Assembly (NCBI GenBank): GCA_017501355.1
Contig: JAFVXA010000020.1
Coordinates: forward strand, 1 to 64,000
DNA: 64,000 bases
Direction: 5' to 3'
Source: Oscillospiraceae bacterium
Lineage (GTDB): Bacteria > Bacillota > Clostridia > Oscillospirales > Oscillospiraceae
In this document: positions 17,439 to 25,794 of the stretch, one piece after another
How the letters are laid out: each line of letters begins with the position of its first letter
How positions within the stretch are numbered: the first letter of the stretch is position 1
Translations under genes and position numbers: made by a program
The notes under the pieces: generated by a model
What the model was told of the DNA's origin: nothing
The model's input: the letters and a program-made list of their open reading frames with translations, nothing else
Databases searched by the model: none

Positions 17439-18631
17439 ATCTTTTGTCCTTTCAGGTACGCCAACGCTTCCAGCGTTTTCTCATGGACAGGGTTACCCCA
17501 CTCTTTCATTTCCTCTACTGTCATTTCAAAGCCCATTTGGAGCGCTTCATCCAGATCCCGCTCACAAGCCTTGCGCAGCTCCTCCACACCGGGGAAATCA
17601 CGGTTCGGTTCTGTGAAATCCGCAAGGTAGATCACCTTTTCAAGCACCGTCATGTCCGCCTTGCCTGTGGTATGCCAGCGGATGGCGGAGACCACCTCTT
17701 CGCTCATACCGAACACATCTGCAGCAATGGCAGCGCCGGTCTTGGCGTGAAGCAGCTTCAGTGCATCCTTCTCCAGTTCGTCCAGCTCGATGCCATAGTG
17801 ACGGCAAAGCTCCAGCTGCTCCTCCATGGACAGACGCTTGGTACAGTCATGCAGCAGTGCTGCCTGCCGTGCAGCAGTTTCGTCCGCACCATACTTTTCC
17901 GCAAGATGTACTGCTGTTTCCTCCGTTCCCAGCACATGGGGGATACGGCGTGCCTTGAGATAACTCATGGCTATGCATCGCAGTGTCTCCATATCGAGCT
18001 TCTTCAGATCTGCTGCCGTGTCATAGAGACCGTGGCGAAGAATATAGCCGTAAACAGCAGGAACGAGGTATTCCTCCGCTTCTCCTGCCGCAAGACCTTC
18101 CCGCACCATGGTAGAGGACACCTCCACCAGATTCGGCAGGGTCAGAATTTTCAGCCGCGCTTCCGGCACAAGTGCTTTCAGCTTTTCACCGTGAAGCGCG
18201 AGACTTTTCTCTGTATCCTCGGCACTTCGCCCAAAGGCGCAGATCCCCGCAAGACGCAGGATCTCCGCGGGCTCTCTCCAGCGGAGAAAGCTTTCGATCA
18301 TATCCGTACCCATCAGCAGCCAAAGCTCTGCATCGGGATATTCTTCCTTCAGCTCCCGCAGGGTATCCACCGTATAACTCGGTCCGCTGCGGCGCATTTC
18401 AATGTCAGAGACCTCCACCTCTTTTTTCATCATGCTCTCCGCACCAAGGCGCGTCATGGCAAGGCGGTGCTCTGTGGCGGCACTTTTTTCCTGCAGTGCC
18501 TTATGGGGCGGGATCGCCGCCGGGATCAGCAGCAGACGATCCAGCGCCAGCATTTCGATCACGGTCTTTGCGGCAGCAAGGTGTCCCTTATGAATGGGGT
18601 CAAAGGTGCCGCCGTAGATACCGATGCGCAT
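17435..18631 (-). CDS. nadD: Fused nicotinate-nucleotide adenylyltransferase and YqeK HD phosphohydrolase
   Basis: A 398-residue two-domain protein. Residues 1-200 are NadD: IYGGTFDPIHKGHL with the nucleotidyltransferase GxFxPxHxGH motif, GTDMIESFLRW, and the ISSTxVR-like VSSTMVREGL. This domain adenylates nicotinate mononucleotide for NAD synthesis. Residues 205-398 are YqeK, an HD-domain Ap4A hydrolase, with HVLGTEETAVHLAEKYG, LLHDCTKRLS and WHTTGKADMTVLEKVIYLAD. In most Firmicutes these are adjacent separate genes; here they form one uninterrupted frame. It starts 2 bp after yhbY. Confidence 0.93.
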   Translation of the reverse strand: MRIGIYGGTFDPIHKGHLAAAKTVIEMLALDRLLLIPAAIPPHKALQEKSAATEHRLAMTRLGAESMMKKEVEVSDIEMRRSGPSYTVDTLRELKEEYPDAELWLLMGTDMIESFLRWREPAEILRLAGICAFGRSAEDTEKSLALHGEKLKALVPEARLKILTLPNLVEVSSTMVREGLAAGEAEEYLVPAVYGYILRHGLYDTAADLKKLDMETLRCIAMSYLKARRIPHVLGTEETAVHLAEKYGADETAARQAALLHDCTKRLSMEEQLELCRHYGIELDELEKDALKLLHAKTGAAIAADVFGMSEEVVSAIRWHTTGKADMTVLEKVIYLADFTEPNRDFPGVEELRKACERDLDEALQMGFEMTVEEMKEWGNPVHEKTLEALAYLKGQKI

Positions 18632-18633
18632 GC

Positions 18634-18963
18634 TCAGTCCTTCTTTCCCTTACGCTTTTTATCTTCCACCAGTTCGATCTTACGCTTGTCCGCGTCATGC
18701 TGACGGCGATACAGAACGAACTTGGATCCGATGACCTGCACCACCTCGCTGCGGGTGGGGACGCAGAGCATCTCTGCGGCTTCCCGCGCGGTGAGCAGGG
18801 AATTTTCCAGCACACGACCCTTGATCAGCTCACGGGCTTCCAGTGCATTGTTTGCTTCCTTGATGATATTTTCGCTGACACCGTCCTTGCCGATCTGCAG
18901 GATGGTATTCTCCTTGCTGGCAATGCCGCGCAGCTGCGCTCTCTGTTTGCTGGTCAGTTCCAT
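18634..18963 (-). CDS. yhbY: YhbY-family RNA-binding protein
   Basis: A 109-residue CRM-domain protein starting MELTSKQRAQLRGIA, with the family loop QIGKDGVSENIIKEANNALEA and VVQVIGSKFVLYRRQ. YhbY associates with pre-50S particles during ribosome assembly. The normal domain is followed by a lysine-rich tail. It sits between rdgB and nadD-yqeK in the cluster. Confidence 0.92.
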   Translation of the reverse strand: MELTSKQRAQLRGIASKENTILQIGKDGVSENIIKEANNALEARELIKGRVLENSLLTAREAAEMLCVPTRSEVVQVIGSKFVLYRRQHDADKRKIELVEDKKRKGKKD

Positions 18964-18985
18964 AATATACCTCTTTATCTCAAAT

Positions 18986-19570
18986 TCATTTCAAATATGT
19001 TTCCAGTTTGACCGCGAGATCCCGCAGTGCCTTCCCTCTGTGGGACACAGAGGACTTCTCCTCCCGGGTGGACTGCCCGAAGGTCTTTCCAAAGGCGGGA
19101 TAGAAGAACACGGGATCATAGCCAAAGCCCATGTCACCTGCGGGGGCATAGGCAATGCTGCCATCGCAGCGCCCGGATGCCACCAGCTCATCCCCGTTCG
19201 GGAAAGCGCAGACGATGGCAGTTTCAAAGTGTGCCGCGCGGGTAGATGCGCCGCGCATATTGCTCAGCAGCAGCTGCACCTTTTCCGGATCAGAAATATC
19301 TCCGCCGTAGCGGGCGGAATACACTCCGGGACCGCCGTTCAGCGCATCCACGCAGAGACCGGAATCGTCTGCAATGGCAGGCAGACCCGTAGCCTGCATC
19401 ACCGCCACCGCCTTGAGCCGTGCATTCTCCGCGAAGGTGGTGCCGGTCTCCTCCACGTCCACGCTGACACCGAGTTCACTCTGCAGCACGATCTCTATGC
19501 CGAGGGATTGAAGAATCCCCTGCATTTCCACAAGCTTACCCTGATTCTGGGATGCCAGTACAAACTTCAT
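18986..19570 (-). CDS. rdgB: XTP/dITP pyrophosphatase (RdgB/HAM1)
   Basis: A 194-residue HAM1-family enzyme that hydrolyses dITP, ITP and XTP to monophosphates and so prevents their incorporation into nucleic acids. The diagnostic N-terminus VLASQNQGKLVEMQ is present, with TFAENARLKA, the catalytic ADDSGLCVDALNG, and GFGYDPVFFYPAFGKTFG. It starts 1 bp after the rph stop, a pairing often seen in bacteria. Confidence 0.95.
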   Translation of the reverse strand: MKFVLASQNQGKLVEMQGILQSLGIEIVLQSELGVSVDVEETGTTFAENARLKAVAVMQATGLPAIADDSGLCVDALNGGPGVYSARYGGDISDPEKVQLLLSNMRGASTRAAHFETAIVCAFPNGDELVASGRCDGSIAYAPAGDMGFGYDPVFFYPAFGKTFGQSTREEKSSVSHRGKALRDLAVKLETYLK

Positions 19571-19571
19571 A

Positions 19572-20291
19572 TCACAGTTCCCCCACGATCTCTTTTTCTT
19601 TTTCGATCAGCTCCGCAAGCCCCTTGCGGCAGAGCTGCACCAGCGTCTGCTGCTCGTCAACGGTAAAGGAGCGACCTTCGCCCGTACCCTGCAGCTCAAT
19701 GATGGCGAGATTGTCATCCATCACGCAGTTGAGATCCACCTCCGCACGGCTGTCCTCCTCATAGCAGAGATCCAGCAGCGCCGTCTCCCCCACGATACCT
19801 GCGGAAATACCTGCCACATAGTGCTTCACGGGGTTTTCCGTGAGAATACCCTCTGCCATCAGCTTCTTGCAGGCAAGGGCGAGAGCAATGAAGCCGCCGG
19901 TAACGGAAGCGGTACGGGTACCGCCGTCGCCCTGCAGCACATCGCAGTCCACAGTGATGGTGCGGGGACCCAGCTTTTCGCGGTCAACGGCAGCACGGAG
20001 ACTGCGACCGATGAGACGCTGAATTTCTGCACTGCGACCGCTGAGCTTCAGCTTGTCGATATCGCGGCGGCTGCGCTGACGGTTGGCACGGGGCAGCATG
20101 GAATACTCCGCCGTGACCCAGCCGCAGCCCTCTGCCACATGGGGCGGTACACGCTCCTCTACGCTGGCGCAGCAAAGCACCTTGGTGCTGCCGCACTCGA
20201 TCAGGCAGCTGCCTTCCGCAAATTCAATGAAATCCGTGGTAATGCGAATGGGACGCAGGGCATCCTCATGTCTGCCATCTACTCTTGTCAT
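19572..20291 (-). CDS. rph: Ribonuclease PH
   Basis: A 239-residue RNase PH, a phosphate-dependent 3'-5' exonuclease trimming tRNA 3' ends. It shows the N-terminal R-x-D-G-R block, GSTKVLCCASVE, RQRSRRDIDKLKLSGRS, DCDVLQGDGGTRTASVTGG and the DLNCVMDD metal-site region. Length is standard. rdgB follows directly. Confidence 0.95.
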   Translation of the reverse strand: MTRVDGRHEDALRPIRITTDFIEFAEGSCLIECGSTKVLCCASVEERVPPHVAEGCGWVTAEYSMLPRANRQRSRRDIDKLKLSGRSAEIQRLIGRSLRAAVDREKLGPRTITVDCDVLQGDGGTRTASVTGGFIALALACKKLMAEGILTENPVKHYVAGISAGIVGETALLDLCYEEDSRAEVDLNCVMDDNLAIIELQGTGEGRSFTVDEQQTLVQLCRKGLAELIEKEKEIVGEL

Positions 20292-20342
20292 GGCGTTTCC
20301 TCCTTTTCAATCGGCTTCGCCCAACACGAAGCCGCACATATT

Positions 20343-21212
20343 TCAGACCAGTGCGTTCACATAGGCATCCGCATCGAAGATCTCCAGATCGTCGATGGCT
20401 TCGCCGAGACCAATGAACTTCACGGGGACCTTCAGTTCATCCGCAATGGCGACGCAGATGCCGCCCTTGGCAGTGCCGTCCATCTTGGTCAGCACGATGC
20501 CGCTGAGACCGGCAGTCTCCTTGAAGGTCTTTGCCTGAATGAGACCATTCTGACCCGTGGTGGCATCCAGCACCAGCAGGGTCTCCACAGATGCATCGGG
20601 CAGCTCACGGTCGATGATCTTGCGGATCTTCTGCAGCTCGTTCATCAGATTCTGCTTGTTGTGCAGGCGACCTGCGGTGTCGCAGATCACCACATCCGTA
20701 CCGCGTGCCTTGGCAGCCACGATACCGTCAAAAAGCACACTGCCGGGGTCTGCACCCTCATGCTGACGCACGATCTCCGCGCCGCTGCGCTGCGCCCAGA
20801 TCTCCAGCTGATCTGCAGCAGCCGCACGGAAGGTATCTGCCGCGCAGAAGAGAACCTTCTTGCCGCTGCGCTGCAGTCTTGCGCCCATCTTTCCGATGGA
20901 GGTGGTTTTGCCCACACCGTTGACACCAATCACCAGAATCACGCTGGGCTTGGTCTCCAGCGTCAAAGCAGTATCGCCCACATTCAGCTTTTCCTTCAAA
21001 ATGTCGCGCAGCGCCTGCTTCACATTCTGCTCGCCCTGCAGACTTTTATCATACACCTCGTCACGCAGGCGCTTGATGCAGTCTGCCGCGAGGGTGGCAC
21101 CGAGGTCAGCCATGATCAGGCTTTCCTCCAGTGCATCATAGAAATCATCATCCACGGTCTCCCAGATGATGCTGTCATACCAGATTTTCTTGATTTTACT
21201 GAACAGTCCCAT
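20343..21212 (-). CDS. ftsY: Signal recognition particle receptor FtsY
   Basis: A 289-residue NG-domain GTPase that docks SRP-ribosome complexes at the membrane. It has the P-loop GVNGVGKTT (96-104), CAADTFRAAAADQLEIWAQR, the DTAGRLHNKQNLMNEL motif and VLTKMDGTAKGG. The long acidic A domain of E. coli FtsY is missing, as is usual in Firmicutes. The ATG at 21212 was chosen because it begins the conserved MGLFSKIKKIW sequence after AAGGA. It starts 13 bp after smc, the usual neighbour. Confidence 0.95.
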   Translation of the reverse strand: MGLFSKIKKIWYDSIIWETVDDDFYDALEESLIMADLGATLAADCIKRLRDEVYDKSLQGEQNVKQALRDILKEKLNVGDTALTLETKPSVILVIGVNGVGKTTSIGKMGARLQRSGKKVLFCAADTFRAAAADQLEIWAQRSGAEIVRQHEGADPGSVLFDGIVAAKARGTDVVICDTAGRLHNKQNLMNELQKIRKIIDRELPDASVETLLVLDATTGQNGLIQAKTFKETAGLSGIVLTKMDGTAKGGICVAIADELKVPVKFIGLGEAIDDLEIFDADAYVNALV

Positions 21213-21225
21213 AGTTTTGTTCCTT

Positions 21226-24200
21226 TTACTTGATTTTGAGTTCCTTCGCAAGGTCGTTCATGTTGATGGTCAGGATACGGCTCACGCCCTTCTCCTGCAT
21301 GGTCACGCCATAGAGCACGTCGGCTTCCTCCATGGTGCCGCGGCGGTGGGTGATGACCACAAACTGGGTCTTGCCGGAGATACGGCGCATATACTTCGCC
21401 ACGCGCACTACGTTGGGTTCATCCAGCGCCGCCTCGATCTCATCCATCACGCAGAAGGGCGTGGGATGGACCTTGAGAATGGAGAAGTACAGGGCGATCG
21501 CCACGAATGCCTTCTCACCGCCGCTGAGCAGAGAGATGGTCTTGAGGGATTTGCCGGGAGGCTGCGCCTTGATCTCAATGCCGCAATCGAGGATATTGTC
21601 CTCATCCTCCAGCTCCAGTGTCGCCCGTCCGCCGCCAAAGAGCTCAGTAAAGGTCTCCTGGAAGCTCTCGGCGATGAGCTTGAACTGCACACGGAAGATG
21701 GAGGTCATCTCCTTGGTGATCTCCTCGATGATGCCGATGAGGTCTTCCTTGGACTTCTGCACGTCATCGCGCTGGGTGGTGAGGTAGGTGTAGCGCTCGT
21801 TCACGCGCTCAAACTCCTCGATCGCACCCACATTGACATGACCGAGGGAATTGATCTCCCGTTTCAGCTCACCCACACGGCGGGTCGCCTTCGCAACGCT
21901 TTCAAGCTCGATCCGCTGCTCCATGGCAGCGCTGTGGCTGAGCTCGTAATGATCCCAGAGCTTGTCGAGGATCTGCTTTTCTTCCATGGCAGAAGCGCTT
22001 TTCTTCTGCTCCAGATGGCTGACGCTGCGCTCGGAGTTCAGCAACAGGTCATTGCACTCTCTCGCGCGGCGGTCGCACGCGTTTCTCTCCTGCTCCAGAT
22101 GGAGCTTTTCCTCCGTCAGCAGATTCAGTCTCTTGCGGATAGCGGCAAGGCTTTCCCTCTCCGCATCGGCTTCCTGTTTGCGCTGCGCTGCTTCTGCGCA
22201 AAGCTGACGGTTCTTCTCCTCGTAGTCCGCGATGAGACTTTCTCTGGTGCTGCGGTCGCCCTCCATGTCCTTCGACAGAGACAGCAGGTTCTGCAGCGCA
22301 CTTTCCAGAGCTGCCTTTTCCGCGCTGAGCGCTGCCACATCTGCCTTCTTCGCTGCCATTTCCTCGCTGAGGGCGGCGCTGCGGCTCATCAGATCACTCT
22401 CACCTGCGCTGTGGCTCTCCGCTTCGCTGCGGAATGCTGCCGCGCGCTGCTCGGCAGCTTCGATGCGCTGCTCAGCGGAAGTGCAGTTCTTTTTCATTTC
22501 CTCAAGACGGCTGCTGAGGGTCTCCCGCTCCTGGGTGAGATTCTCAAGGCTCTCGCCCATGGCGCGGATGAGGGCATCGTACTGGTTCTTCTCGCCCTGA
22601 CGGCGCAGCACTTCATCCTCGGCGCTGCGCTGCTGCTCGGCTGCGGTGTCCATTTCATAGCGGGTGCGCTGCAGATCACGGAGCTTCTCCTCCGCATCCT
22701 TCTGCGCAGCCGCAAGGGCATCTGCCAGCTTGCCGCGCTTTGCGCTCAGTTCCTTCAGCTCGCCTGCGCGGCTGAGAACACCGCTGCTCTGGCTGATGCT
22801 GCCGCCCGTCATACTGCCGCCGCGGTTCATCACCTGACCGTCCAGCGTGACGATGCGGAAGCGGTTCTGATATTTTCTTGCCATGGCGATGGCGCAGTCA
22901 ATGTCCTCCACCACCACGGTGCGTCCCAGCAGATTCAGGAAAATGGGACGATACTTTTCTTCATAGCGAACGAGGTCGGAAGCCACGCCCACATAGCCCA
23001 GCTCCTGCTCCACACCCTTTTCCCGCAGCTCGTCCCCGCGGATCGCGGTCAGAGGCAGGAAGGTGGTGCGACCTGCATTGCGCTGCTTGAGGAGATGAAT
23101 GGCAGCCTTACCGTCCTCTTCTCTGTCCACCACGATATTCTGCAGTGCCGCGCCAAGGGCGATCTCCATGGCAACGGCAAACTTGCGATCCGTCTCCATG
23201 AGGTTCGCAACGGGGGCATGGACACCGCGGAGCGTTCCGTGCTCTGCTGCGCTCATGACGGTTTTGACCGCCTTGTTGAAGCCCTCGTATTCCTTCTCCA
23301 TTTCGCTGAGCATGTGGATGCGGGAATCCATGGCATTCAGCTCCATGGTCAGCTCCACAGCTTTCGCCTTCGCCTCTTCGCTGCGGCTCTCCTTCTGCTT
23401 CAGCTTGAGGGCGTGACCCTCAATGATATTGCGGACGGCGGCAGCCTCCTCTTCCGCATCCTCCAGCGCGCGGCGGCATTTCTTCGCCTCGGCTTCGGTG
23501 GCGGCAAGCTGCTGCTCCATACCCTCCACATCGCCGTCGATGGTAAGGCTGCGCTCCTCCATCTCCTTCATGGCGGCGGCAAGGGCAGACCTGTCTGCCT
23601 TGGCATCGGCGCTCTCGGCAATGGCAAGCGCTTCCTTCGCGCGGAGAGCTTCCACTTCTTCTGCAGCGCTGCCTGCGCGCTGAGCGATCTCCTCCGCCTC
23701 TTCCATCAGCTGCGCCAGCGCCTTTTCCAGCTCCGCCATCTCCGCTTCTGCCGCAGCGGCACGAGCACGCTGCTGCGCGATCTTTTCCGCAAGACCGCCT
23801 GCGCGGTCGGACTGCTCCTTCAGTTCCTCCTCCACGCGGTGGATATTTTCCTCATTGTGCTTCATGGAGGTCTCCAGCACAGCGATGGCAGCTTCCTTCT
23901 CGCCGATCACGCTCTCCACGGCGCTGCTTTCGTTTCTCAAAGCCTCTGCCGCAAGGTCATTGGACTGCGCTGCGGCGGCAAATTTTGCGCTTGCCGCATA
24001 CTGCTCCTCCACTGCGAGTCTTGCCGCAGCAAGCTCCTGCTGAGCAGCAGAGAGGTCACTCTCCAGCTTTCTCGATGCGGCGCGGATATTTTCCAGATTC
24101 GTCAGCCACAGGGAGATCTCCAGCACACGGGTCTCGTCGCGGAGAATCAGATAACGCTTCGCCGTTTCGGATTGGACGCGCAGGGGCTCCACCTGCAGCT

Positions 24201-24795
24201 CCAATTCGGAGATCTTGTCGTTGATGCGGACAAGGTTTTCCTCGGTTCTCTGGAGCTTGCGCTCTGCCTCCTCCTTGCGGTGGCGGAACTTGGAAATACC
24301 TGCCGCCTCCTCAAAGATCTCACGGCGCTCATTGCTGCGGACGGACAGGATCTCATCGATCTTACCCTGACCGATGATGGAATAGCCCTCACGACCCATA
24401 CCGGTGTCCATGAACAGCTCCGTCACATCACGCAGGCGCACCATCTGCTTGTTGATATAGTACTCCGATTCACCGCTGCGATAATAGCGGCGGGTCACGG
24501 CAACTTCACTTTCATCCCTCGGGAAGATATGTTCGGTGTTATCGATCACCAGCGTGACCTGGGCAAAACCCATCTGCCCTCTGGTCTCCGTGCCGCCAAA
24601 GATGACATCCTCCATCTTGCTGCCGCGGAGACTCTTGCTGCTCTGCTCGCCCATGACCCAAAGCAGGGCATCGGAGATGTTGGACTTACCGCTGCCGTTG
24701 GGACCAACGATGGCAGTAATATCCTCACCGAAATTCAGAACAGTTTTTTCCGGGAAACTCTTGAATCCCTGAATTTCCAAGGCCTTTAAGTACAC
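21226..24795 (-). CDS. smc: Chromosome segregation protein SMC
   Basis: An 1189-residue condensin ATPase. It has Walker A GPNGSGKSNI at 31-40, two long coiled-coil arms, and a central hinge around residues 500-650 with FLPLTAIRGDELREKG and GGSMTGGS. The C-terminal signature LSGGEKAFVAIALYFSILKV is followed by Walker B CVMDEIEAALDE. The start is taken as GTG at 24795 (MYLKALEIQGFKSF) because GAGGTG lies 6 nt upstream; an ATG at 24849 would add 18 non-conserved residues. It is the first gene of the leftward cluster. Confidence 0.96.
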   Translation of the reverse strand: MYLKALEIQGFKSFPEKTVLNFGEDITAIVGPNGSGKSNISDALLWVMGEQSSKSLRGSKMEDVIFGGTETRGQMGFAQVTLVIDNTEHIFPRDESEVAVTRRYYRSGESEYYINKQMVRLRDVTELFMDTGMGREGYSIIGQGKIDEILSVRSNERREIFEEAAGISKFRHRKEEAERKLQRTEENLVRINDKISELELQVEPLRVQSETAKRYLILRDETRVLEISLWLTNLENIRAASRKLESDLSAAQQELAAARLAVEEQYAASAKFAAAAQSNDLAAEALRNESSAVESVIGEKEAAIAVLETSMKHNEENIHRVEEELKEQSDRAGGLAEKIAQQRARAAAAEAEMAELEKALAQLMEEAEEIAQRAGSAAEEVEALRAKEALAIAESADAKADRSALAAAMKEMEERSLTIDGDVEGMEQQLAATEAEAKKCRRALEDAEEEAAAVRNIIEGHALKLKQKESRSEEAKAKAVELTMELNAMDSRIHMLSEMEKEYEGFNKAVKTVMSAAEHGTLRGVHAPVANLMETDRKFAVAMEIALGAALQNIVVDREEDGKAAIHLLKQRNAGRTTFLPLTAIRGDELREKGVEQELGYVGVASDLVRYEEKYRPIFLNLLGRTVVVEDIDCAIAMARKYQNRFRIVTLDGQVMNRGGSMTGGSISQSSGVLSRAGELKELSAKRGKLADALAAAQKDAEEKLRDLQRTRYEMDTAAEQQRSAEDEVLRRQGEKNQYDALIRAMGESLENLTQERETLSSRLEEMKKNCTSAEQRIEAAEQRAAAFRSEAESHSAGESDLMSRSAALSEEMAAKKADVAALSAEKAALESALQNLLSLSKDMEGDRSTRESLIADYEEKNRQLCAEAAQRKQEADAERESLAAIRKRLNLLTEEKLHLEQERNACDRRARECNDLLLNSERSVSHLEQKKSASAMEEKQILDKLWDHYELSHSAAMEQRIELESVAKATRRVGELKREINSLGHVNVGAIEEFERVNERYTYLTTQRDDVQKSKEDLIGIIEEITKEMTSIFRVQFKLIAESFQETFTELFGGGRATLELEDEDNILDCGIEIKAQPPGKSLKTISLLSGGEKAFVAIALYFSILKVHPTPFCVMDEIEAALDEPNVVRVAKYMRRISGKTQFVVITHRRGTMEEADVLYGVTMQEKGVSRILTINMNDLAKELKIK

Positions 24796-24889
24796 TCGCT
24801 TCACCTCACGGTCAAAATTCGCCTCTTCCCTGCGCCGCCCCCGGCGCAAAAAGGCGCTATTTTTCAGTATGACATACTTTAACTAATAT

Positions 24890-24918
24890 AATATAGCAGA
24901 CAATTCCTGCCTTTGCAA
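24890..24918 (-). promoter_or_regulatory. Promoter of the smc-leuS cluster
   Basis: On the minus strand TTGCAA (24913-24918) and TATATT (24890-24895) have a 17 bp spacer. The leader just downstream contains a small perfect dyad AGTATG-A-CATACT (24866-24878) of unknown meaning. Confidence 0.6.
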
Positions 24919-24960
24919 GTTTTCGCAGGATTTTCTTGCGTATTTTTACCCTTCCGTCAA

Positions 24961-24986
24961 AGAAAAATCGCCGCCCAATGGGCGGC
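24961..24986 (-). terminator. Terminator after tepA
   Basis: On the minus strand GCCGCCC / GGGCGGC with a 3-nt loop is followed by GATTTTTCTTT. Confidence 0.8.
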
Positions 24987-24993
24987 AAAGATT

Positions 24994-25695
24994 TCAACTT
25001 TCCTGCTTTTCCCGCTCGATCATGCCATAGAGACAGTCCATGGCTTCGCTGATGCTGCCCATGCGGTCGATCAGCCCCATGCGCACCGCTTCCCGCCCGT
25101 AGACCACGCTGCCCACATCCGAGGACATATCCCCGAGATTCATCATCAGCTCAAGGAATTTCCCTCGCTCCATGCGGGAGTGCTCCTCCACAAAGCTGAC
25201 GATCTGCTCCTGCAAGCGTTCAAAATAGCGGTAGGTCTGGGGCGCTGCGATGAGCATACCCGTCATGCGGATGGGATGGATGGTCATGGATGCAGAGGGC
25301 ACGATCATGCTCACCTTACCCGACACCGCAAGAGGCACACCGATGGAGTGACCGCCTCCCAGCACCAGTGTCACCGTAGGCTTTTTCAGTCCCGCGATCA
25401 GCTCTGCCATGGCAAGCCCCGCCTCTACGTCTCCACCTACGGTATTGAGCAGGATCAAAATGCCGTCCACATCCTCCGCCCCTTCGAGACTTGCAAGGAG
25501 CGGGATCACGTGCTCGTATTTTGTGGTTTTGCTGTTTTGCCCCAGCACCGTGTGTCCCTCGATCTGCCCCACAATGGTAAGGCAATAGATCTGCCCGCGG
25601 CTGCTGCGGATCAAAGACGAGCCAAAGTCCACGATCTGCTGGGTCTCGTTCTTTTCCTGGGTCTCCTTCTCCTGCTCGCTGCTCGTTTTGTTCAT
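24994..25695 (-). CDS. tepA: ClpP-like serine protease, TepA family
   Basis: A 233-residue ClpP-fold protein of the TepA (YmfB) type. The nucleophile serine is in VLGGGHSIGVPLAVSG and the catalytic histidine in MTIHPIRMTG; TVGGDVEAGLAMAELIAG forms the ClpP-like turn. No ClpP-type N-terminal loop for ClpX docking is apparent. B. subtilis TepA is linked to protein translocation and spore small acid-soluble protein degradation. The start ATG at 25695 follows AGGAGGTG; the in-frame GTG at 25704 lies inside that ribosome site. Confidence 0.85.
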   Translation of the reverse strand: MNKTSSEQEKETQEKNETQQIVDFGSSLIRSSRGQIYCLTIVGQIEGHTVLGQNSKTTKYEHVIPLLASLEGAEDVDGILILLNTVGGDVEAGLAMAELIAGLKKPTVTLVLGGGHSIGVPLAVSGKVSMIVPSASMTIHPIRMTGMLIAAPQTYRYFERLQEQIVSFVEEHSRMERGKFLELMMNLGDMSSDVGSVVYGREAVRMGLIDRMGSISEAMDCLYGMIEREKQES

Positions 25696-25747
25696 GTGCG
25701 CCACCTCCTGGTTTCTTCATCTTTATGATGTGCGGCAAAGGCAAAAA

Positions 25748-25780
25748 AATACACAGCGGGAAACTTCCCGCCGTGTATTG
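25748..25780 (-). terminator. Terminator after the aminopeptidase gene
   Basis: AATACACAGCGGGA and TCCCGCCGTGTATT pair with one mismatch; a T-rich run follows on the minus strand. Confidence 0.8.
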
Positions 25781-25794
25781 GTTCCGTTATGTAT

